The notes below the pieces were generated by a model. The model was not told the origin of the DNA. It did no database searches and saw only the letters and a program-made list of their open reading frames with translations. 64,000 bases of DNA, taken from positions 62,001 to 126,000 of the forward strand of contig JAVKFY010000034.1 in assembly GCA_040223615.1 (NCBI GenBank). The letters run 5' to 3'. This document shows, piece after piece, positions 59,955 to 64,000 of the stretch. The number at the start of each line of letters is the position of its first letter. Position 1 is the first letter of the stretch. This DNA is from JAVKFY01 sp040223615. GTDB lineage: Bacteria > Pseudomonadota > Alphaproteobacteria > GCA-2731375. The translations under genes were made by a program, and so were the position numbers.

Positions 59955-60713
59955 CTAGACCCGCACCGAGACGCCGGCCCTGGCCATGTGCGCCTTGGCC
60001 TCGCCGATCGAATGTTCGCCAAAGTGGAAGATCGAGGCGGCGAGTACCGCATCGGCGTGGCCTTCCAGCACGCCCTCGGCGAGGTGATCCAGATTGCCGA
60101 CGCCGCCGGACGCGATCACCGGCACGGTCACTGCGTCGGCGATGGCGCGGGTGAGCGGAATGTCGAAGCCTTGCCGGGTGCCGTCGCGGTCCATCGAGGT
60201 CAGCAGGATTTCGCCCGCACCCAACTCGACCATGCGCTTGGCCCACTGAACCGCATCGATGCCGGTCGGCTCGCGGCCGCCGTGGGTGAAGATCTCAAAA
60301 TCGCCGGACGCGACCCGCTTGGCGTCGATGGCGACGACGGTGGCCTGGCTGCCGAACTTCTCCGCCGCCTCGCCGACGAATTCCGGCCGGTGCACGGCGG
60401 CGGTGTTGATCGAGACCTTGTCGGCGCCGGCCAGCAGCAGGTTGCGCACGTCGTCGATGGTGCGCACGCCGCCGCCGACGGTGAGCGGCATGAAACAGGC
60501 CGCGGCGGTGGCGGCAACCACGTCGAGGATGATCGAGCGCTTGTCGGACGAGGCGGTGATGTCGAGGAAGCTGAGCTCGTCGGCGCCCTGCGCGTCGTAG
60601 ACCTGGGCCTGCTCCACCGGATCGCCGGCGTCGCGCAGGTCGACGAAGTTGACGCCCTTGACCACGCGGCCGTCCTTCACGTCCAGGCAGGGGATCACAC
60701 GCGTGGTCAGCAT
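59955..60713 (-). CDS. hisF: Imidazole glycerol phosphate synthase subunit HisF
   Basis: HisF, with HisH, forms imidazole glycerol phosphate and AICAR from PRFAR. The 252-aa TIM barrel starts MLTTRVIPCLDVKDGRVVKG with the catalytic Asp11. It has LLTSMDRDGTRQGFD with the second catalytic Asp, and phosphate loops TVGGGVRTIDDVR and VIASGGVGNLDHL. It is 10 bp after hisA. All family motifs are intact. Confidence 0.98.
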   Translation of the reverse strand: MLTTRVIPCLDVKDGRVVKGVNFVDLRDAGDPVEQAQVYDAQGADELSFLDITASSDKRSIILDVVAATAAACFMPLTVGGGVRTIDDVRNLLLAGADKVSINTAAVHRPEFVGEAAEKFGSQATVVAIDAKRVASGDFEIFTHGGREPTGIDAVQWAKRMVELGAGEILLTSMDRDGTRQGFDIPLTRAIADAVTVPVIASGGVGNLDHLAEGVLEGHADAVLAASIFHFGEHSIGEAKAHMARAGVSVRV

Positions 60714-60723
60714 CGGGTCCGGC

Positions 60724-61440
60724 TCAGGCTACGGCGGCAAGCGCGTCGGCGGGGCTGAGGCTGCCATCATAGAGCGCACGGCCGATGATCGCGCCCTCCA
60801 CGCCGTCGATTTCCCGCAAGGTCTTGATGTCGGCGACGCTGGTGACGCCGCCGGACGCGATGATCGGTGTCGAGACCGCCTCCGCGAGCGCCCTGGTGGC
60901 GTCGAAGTTGGGGCCCTTGCCGACGCCGTCGCGGTCGATGTCGGTGTAGATGATCGCCGCCGCGCCGGCATCCTCGAAGCGTCTGGCCAGGTCGACGGCG
61001 GCGACCGTGGATTGCTCCTCCCAGCCCTGCACCGCCACCATGCCGGCGCGAGCGTCGATGCCGAGCGCGATCCGGCCCGGGTAGTTCCTGCAGAACTCCT
61101 TCACCAGGTCGGGCTTGCGCAAGGCGAGCGTGCCGATCACCACGCGCTCGATGCCGGCGGCCAGCCAGCTCTCGACCACGTTGCGCGCGCGCACGCCGCC
61201 GCCGAGCTGGATCGGCAGGTCGACGGCGTCGCGGATCTCCTGCACCGCGTCGGCGTTCACCGGCTTGCCGGCGAAGGCGCCGTTCAGATCGACGATGTGG
61301 AGCTGGTCGAAGCCGGCCTCGACGAACTCGCGCGCCTGTGCCGACGGGTCGTCGTTGTAGATCGTCGCCTGGTTCATGTCGCCACGCACCAGCCGCACGC
61401 AGCGCCCGTTCTTCAGGTCGATCGCGGGGTAGAGCTTCAT
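60724..61440 (-). CDS. hisA: Phosphoribosylformimino-5-aminoimidazole carboxamide ribotide isomerase
   Basis: HisA isomerises ProFAR to PRFAR in histidine synthesis. The 238-aa half-barrel-pair protein opens MKLYPAIDLKNGRCVRLVRG with catalytic Asp8. It has ICYTD-type IIYTDIDRDGVGKGPNFD, and the phosphate loop PIIASGGVTSVADI. It follows a REP-like palindrome in the 118-bp gap after hisH and continues directly into hisF. Confidence 0.98.
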   Translation of the reverse strand: MKLYPAIDLKNGRCVRLVRGDMNQATIYNDDPSAQAREFVEAGFDQLHIVDLNGAFAGKPVNADAVQEIRDAVDLPIQLGGGVRARNVVESWLAAGIERVVIGTLALRKPDLVKEFCRNYPGRIALGIDARAGMVAVQGWEEQSTVAAVDLARRFEDAGAAAIIYTDIDRDGVGKGPNFDATRALAEAVSTPIIASGGVTSVADIKTLREIDGVEGAIIGRALYDGSLSPADALAAVA

Positions 61441-61480
61441 GGATAAACTCTAGGGGTGCGGGTGGACCAACAACACGCGT

Positions 61481-61545
61481 CATTCCCGCGAAAGCGGGAA
61501 TCCAGGCAACGATTGTTCTGGATTCCGGTCTTCGTCGGAATGACG
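61481..61545. repeat. REP-like nested palindrome within the his operon
   Basis: The 65-bp element contains ATTCCCGCGAAAGCGGGAAT (61482-61501), an internal TCCAG...CTGGA pair, and a second hairpin GATTCCG...CGGAATGAC. The same type of repeat (ATTCCCGCN-AAGCGGGAAT) is widespread in proteobacteria. It lies in the gap between the hisH stop and the hisA start and might affect relative expression of hisA and downstream genes. Confidence 0.75.
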
Positions 61546-61558
61546 GCAAGTGGATGTG

Positions 61559-62188
61559 TCATGGCTTCCACTCCAGAAAATTCTCCAAGACCCGCAAGCC
61601 CAGCTTTTGGCTCTTCTCCGGGTGGAACTGGGTGCCGGCGATGTTGTCGCGCGCGACCATCGCCACCATGCGCCCGCCATAGTCGACCTCGGCCACCACG
61701 TCGGCCGCGTCGGCGACTCGGAAGTGATAGCTGTTGGCGAAGTAGACATGGTCGCCATCGGCGATACCGTCCAGCACCGGGTGCGGCCGGTGGATCCTCA
61801 GCGCGTTCCAGCCCATCTGCGGCACGCGGATGGTGTGGCCCTCGGGCTCGATGCGCACCACCTCGCCGGCCATCCAGCCCAGGCCCTGGTGCCGGCCGAA
61901 CTCGACGCCGACGTCGGCCATCAGCTGCATGCCGACGCAGATGCCGAGGAACGGGGCGCCCTCGCGATGCACGCGCTGTTCCAGCGCCGCGACCATGTCG
62001 TCGATCGCCGACAGGCCGGCGTAGCAGTCGGCGAAGGCGCCGACGCCGGGCAGCACCACGCGCTCCGCCCTGGCGACGTCGGCCGGGTCGGCGGTGACCT
62101 GCACGGCATCCTCGCCGGCGACGCGCGCCACCGCCTTGGCGACCGAGCGCAGGTTGCCGGAGCCGTAGTCGATCACCGCGACGCGCAT
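61559..62188 (-). CDS. hisH: Imidazole glycerol phosphate synthase subunit HisH (glutamine amidotransferase)
   Basis: HisH is the class I glutaminase supplying ammonia to HisF. The 209-aa protein starts MRVAVIDYGSGNLRSVAKAV. It has the cysteine nucleophile in FLGICVGMQLMADVGVEFG, and the His-x-Glu partner in GTQFHPEKSQKLG. GVGAFADCYAGL matches family signatures. The start overlaps the upstream DUF2628 stop by one base. The gap to hisA is interrupted by a REP-like palindrome. Confidence 0.97.
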   Translation of the reverse strand: MRVAVIDYGSGNLRSVAKAVARVAGEDAVQVTADPADVARAERVVLPGVGAFADCYAGLSAIDDMVAALEQRVHREGAPFLGICVGMQLMADVGVEFGRHQGLGWMAGEVVRIEPEGHTIRVPQMGWNALRIHRPHPVLDGIADGDHVYFANSYHFRVADAADVVAEVDYGGRMVAMVARDNIAGTQFHPEKSQKLGLRVLENFLEWKP

Positions 62189-62619
62189 CAGGCGCCGTCC
62201 AGCATCGGCAGCCACGGCTTGCGCACCGGGCCGGCCGGCGGCACCGCCTCCTCGGCCAGTTCCAGGAACCAGCGCCGCTCGGCCTCGTCGTGGCTCCTGG
62301 CGCCGATCACCGCGACCAGCCGATAGCCCTGCGCCTCCAGCCGCCAGGTGCGCCAGTCGTTGGCGAACAGCGCCGCGGCGACGTTGGCCAGCACGGTCAG
62401 CGCCGCCTCGGTCAACGGGTCGAGCCCCAGGACCGCGGCGGCCACCAGCGTCAGCGACAGCGCCAGGAAGGCGAGCACGAACAGCCACTGCTGGCGGAAC
62501 AGGCCCCACAGCACCGGCACGAACAGCGCCGGCCAGCACACGCCGTCCTTCACCAGCACCACGTCGGGGTCACGGCCGGGCATGGCCGGGCGCCGCAGCA
62601 CCTGCCAGGCGCGCATCAT
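62188..62619 (-). CDS. DUF2628 family membrane protein
   Basis: This 143-aa protein is of the DUF2628 family, frequent in alphaproteobacterial his operons between hisB and hisH. It has a soluble N-terminal 25 residues (DPDVVLVKDGVCWPALFVP) and two hydrophobic segments (WPALFVPVLWGLFRQQWLFV and FLALSLTLVAAAVLGLDPL). A basic amphipathic tail with AEAQGYRLVAV-like EAQGYRLVAVIGARS follows. Function unknown. It overlaps hisH by one base and starts 13 bp after hisB. Confidence 0.88.
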   Translation of the reverse strand: MMRAWQVLRRPAMPGRDPDVVLVKDGVCWPALFVPVLWGLFRQQWLFVLAFLALSLTLVAAAVLGLDPLTEAALTVLANVAAALFANDWRTWRLEAQGYRLVAVIGARSHDEAERRWFLELAEEAVPPAGPVRKPWLPMLDGA

Positions 62620-62632
62620 CGCGGCTTGCCCG

Positions 62633-63229
62633 TCATGAGCCGCCCAGCGTCCCCTTGGTGGAGGGCACGGCGTCGGGCTTGCGCGGGTCGATCTCGACCG
62701 CCTGGCGCAAGGCGCGGGCGAACCCCTTGAAGCAGCTCTCGACGATGTGGTGGTTGTTCTCGCCGTAGAGATTCTCGATGTGGAGCGTCAGGCCGGCGGC
62801 CTGCGCGACGGCGGCGAACCACTCCTTGAACAGTTCGGTGTCCATCTCGCCCAGCTTCGGGCGCGAGAAACCCACCTTCCAGACCAGGTAGGGCCGGTTG
62901 GAGCAGTCCAGCGCCACGCGGGTCAGGGTCTCGTCCATCGGGATCAGCGCCGAGCCGTAGCGCTGGATGCCGGCGCGGTCGCCCATCGCCTTGGCCAGCG
63001 CCGTGCCGATGGCGATGCCGGTGTCTTCCGTCGTGTGGTGGCCGTCGATGTGCAGGTCGCCCTTGGCCCGCACGTGCAGGTCAATCAGCGAATGCCGGGA
63101 GAGCTGCTCCAGCATGTGGTCGAGGAAACCCAGCCCGGTGGCCACGTCATACGTGCCGGTGCCGTCGAGATTCACCGTTACGGCGATCTCGGTCTCCTTG
63201 GTCTTGCGTTCGACGGTCGCCTGGCGCAT
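62633..63229 (-). CDS. hisB: Imidazoleglycerol-phosphate dehydratase
   Basis: HisB removes water from imidazole glycerol phosphate. The 198-aa monofunctional enzyme has GLGFLDHMLEQLSRHSLIDL, the manganese-binding HHTTEDTGIAIGTAL, and the mirrored ENNHHIVESCFKGFARAL. It is the first gene of the leftward his operon and diverges from hslV with a 135-bp gap, where both promoters should lie. It is not fused to histidinol phosphatase. Confidence 0.97.
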   Translation of the reverse strand: MRQATVERKTKETEIAVTVNLDGTGTYDVATGLGFLDHMLEQLSRHSLIDLHVRAKGDLHIDGHHTTEDTGIAIGTALAKAMGDRAGIQRYGSALIPMDETLTRVALDCSNRPYLVWKVGFSRPKLGEMDTELFKEWFAAVAQAAGLTLHIENLYGENNHHIVESCFKGFARALRQAVEIDPRKPDAVPSTKGTLGGS

Positions 63230-63364
63230 CGGCGCCTCCTTGGAACTGCGCGCCGCCGATATACCCGCATCTCCGGCCGGGGAGAAGCCCCCACCCCGCC
63301 GGCCGCCCTTGTCGGCGCCGCCGGATGCGCCTAAATGCTGGGGGTCCCAGCTAAGGAAATGTAC

Positions 63365-63925
63365 TTGAGCGAAACCAACTCCATGCCGTCATGGCACGGC
63401 ACCACGATCCTGTCGGTGCGCAAGGGCGGCACCGTCGTCGTCGCCGGCGATGGCCAGGTCAGCCTGGGCCAGACGGTGATCAAGGCCAATGCCCGCAAGG
63501 TGCGCCGGATCGGCGACGGCGGGCGGGTCGTGGCCGGCTTCGCCGGCGCCACGGCCGACGCCTTCACGCTGTTCGAGCGCCTGGAAGGCAAGCTGGAGCA
63601 GCACCCCGGCAACCTGACCCGAGCCTGCGTCGAGCTGGCCAAGGACTGGCGCACCGACCGCTACCTGCGCCGGCTGGAGGCGATGATGGCGGTCGCCGAC
63701 CACAATGTCAGCCTAGTGCTGACCGGCACCGGCGACGTGCTGGAGCCTGAGGACGGGCTGATCGGCATCGGTTCGGGCGGCAACTATGCGCTGGCCGCGG
63801 CGCGCGCCCTGGTCGACCGCGAGGACATGGACGCCGAGGCGATCGCGCGCAAGGCGATGGCGATCGCCGCGGACATCTGCGTCTACACCAACACCAACGT
63901 CACCCTGGAGGCGATCCCGCGATGA
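63365..63925 (+). CDS. hslV: ATP-dependent protease subunit HslV (ClpQ)
   Basis: HslV is the threonine peptidase of the HslUV protease. The 186-aa sequence has the N-terminal catalytic Thr in WHGTTILSVRKGGTVVVAGD and VSLGQTVIKANARKVRRIGD. GSGGNYALAAARALVD and ICVYTNTNVTLEAIPR follow. AAGGA lies seven bases before the TTG giving MSETNSMPSWHGTT. Another TTG-free frame starts with ATG at 63335, but its extra residues are not family-like. About 11 residues precede the catalytic Thr, so propeptide removal is needed. The gene overlaps hslU by four bases. Confidence 0.95.
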   Translation: MSETNSMPSWHGTTILSVRKGGTVVVAGDGQVSLGQTVIKANARKVRRIGDGGRVVAGFAGATADAFTLFERLEGKLEQHPGNLTRACVELAKDWRTDRYLRRLEAMMAVADHNVSLVLTGTGDVLEPEDGLIGIGSGGNYALAAARALVDREDMDAEAIARKAMAIAADICVYTNTNVTLEAIPR

Positions 63926-64000
63926 CCGACTTCTCGCCGCGCGAAATCGTCTCCGAGCTCGACCGCTACATCGTCGGCCAGCACGACGCCAAGCGCGCCG
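63922..64000 (+). CDS. hslU: ATP-dependent protease ATPase subunit HslU, 5' end only
   Basis: Only the first 26 codons lie in the window: MTDFSPREIVSELDRYIVGQ followed by HDAKRA. This opening (LDRYIVGQxxAK) is the HslU N-terminal signature. The ATG overlaps the hslV stop by four bases (ATGA), as expected for an hslVU operon. The protein continues beyond position 64000. Confidence 0.95.
   Translation, partial: MTDFSPREIVSELDRYIVGQHDAKRA

Overview
The window is 64 kb of GC-rich, densely packed bacterial chromosome. Gene content and order point to an alphaproteobacterium, probably Rhodospirillales-like. There is no rRNA gene here to fix the genus. The order mnmG-parS-mnmE ... rho-hemJ ... hemH-hemE-(intergenic)-ppsR ... 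maf-aroE-coaE-dnaQ is the replication-origin neighbourhood known from Caulobacter and Rickettsia. The hemE/ppsR gap (12772-13171) holds four DnaA-box-like 9-mers and an AT-rich patch, and a perfect ParB-binding parS palindrome sits at 1246-1261. I therefore read the left fifth of the window as oriC plus the centromere.

Layout. 1-7.2 kb: tRNA-modification genes (mnmG, mnmE), a thioredoxin-domain protein, an alkylated-DNA repair gene, a dienelactone hydrolase and a quinone oxidoreductase ending in a clear intrinsic terminator. 7.3-18 kb: a MetE-like protein, rho, haem genes (hemJ, hemH, hemE), oriC, ppsR, maf, aroE, coaE, dnaQ. 18.3-26.7 kb: a second quinone oxidoreductase, an MscS channel, two poorly known gene pairs, an isovaleryl-CoA-dehydrogenase-like enzyme, an FAD oxidoreductase and a methyltransferase. 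26.8-29.8 kb: a Rap1a/Tai-like secreted protein and a complete phage-shock system (pspF divergent from pspABC, with a textbook sigma-54 promoter). 30-31.1 kb: a decayed FG-GAP/RTX gene whose secretion-signal tail is out of frame. 31.1-39 kb: a TIGR03032 protein, a TauE/SafE exporter, a ubiquinone hydroxylase, two divergent LuxR-type regulators, a PEP-CTERM protein behind a sigma-54-like promoter with paired dyads, and an amidase.

39-47.2 kb is an eight-gene leftward run: CysZ-like membrane protein, bactofilin, lipoprotein, hybrid histidine kinase with HPt domain, group I truncated haemoglobin, class III adenylate cyclase, TTC38-like TPR protein and LLM-class flavin oxidoreductase. The kinase-globin-cyclase arrangement looks like a gas- or redox-sensing signalling cassette and is the most interesting candidate system here. 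A glutathione transferase and an SDR follow.

48.8-55.8 kb is a tandem array of three large proteins, each with seven FG-GAP calcium-binding repeats, RTX nonapeptide repeats and the same C-terminal type I secretion tail. 56-58.7 kb has an adenosine-kinase-like gene followed by a second cyclase in which a haem-type membrane anchor and a [2Fe-2S] ferredoxin domain precede the catalytic domain. 58.7-63.2 kb is a leftward histidine operon (hisB, DUF2628, hisH, hisA, hisF, sixA-like, hisE, hinT) with a REP-like palindrome inserted between hisH and hisA. It diverges from hslV-hslU, which runs off the right edge.

No tRNA, rRNA, CRISPR, insertion sequence or prophage was recognised by eye.
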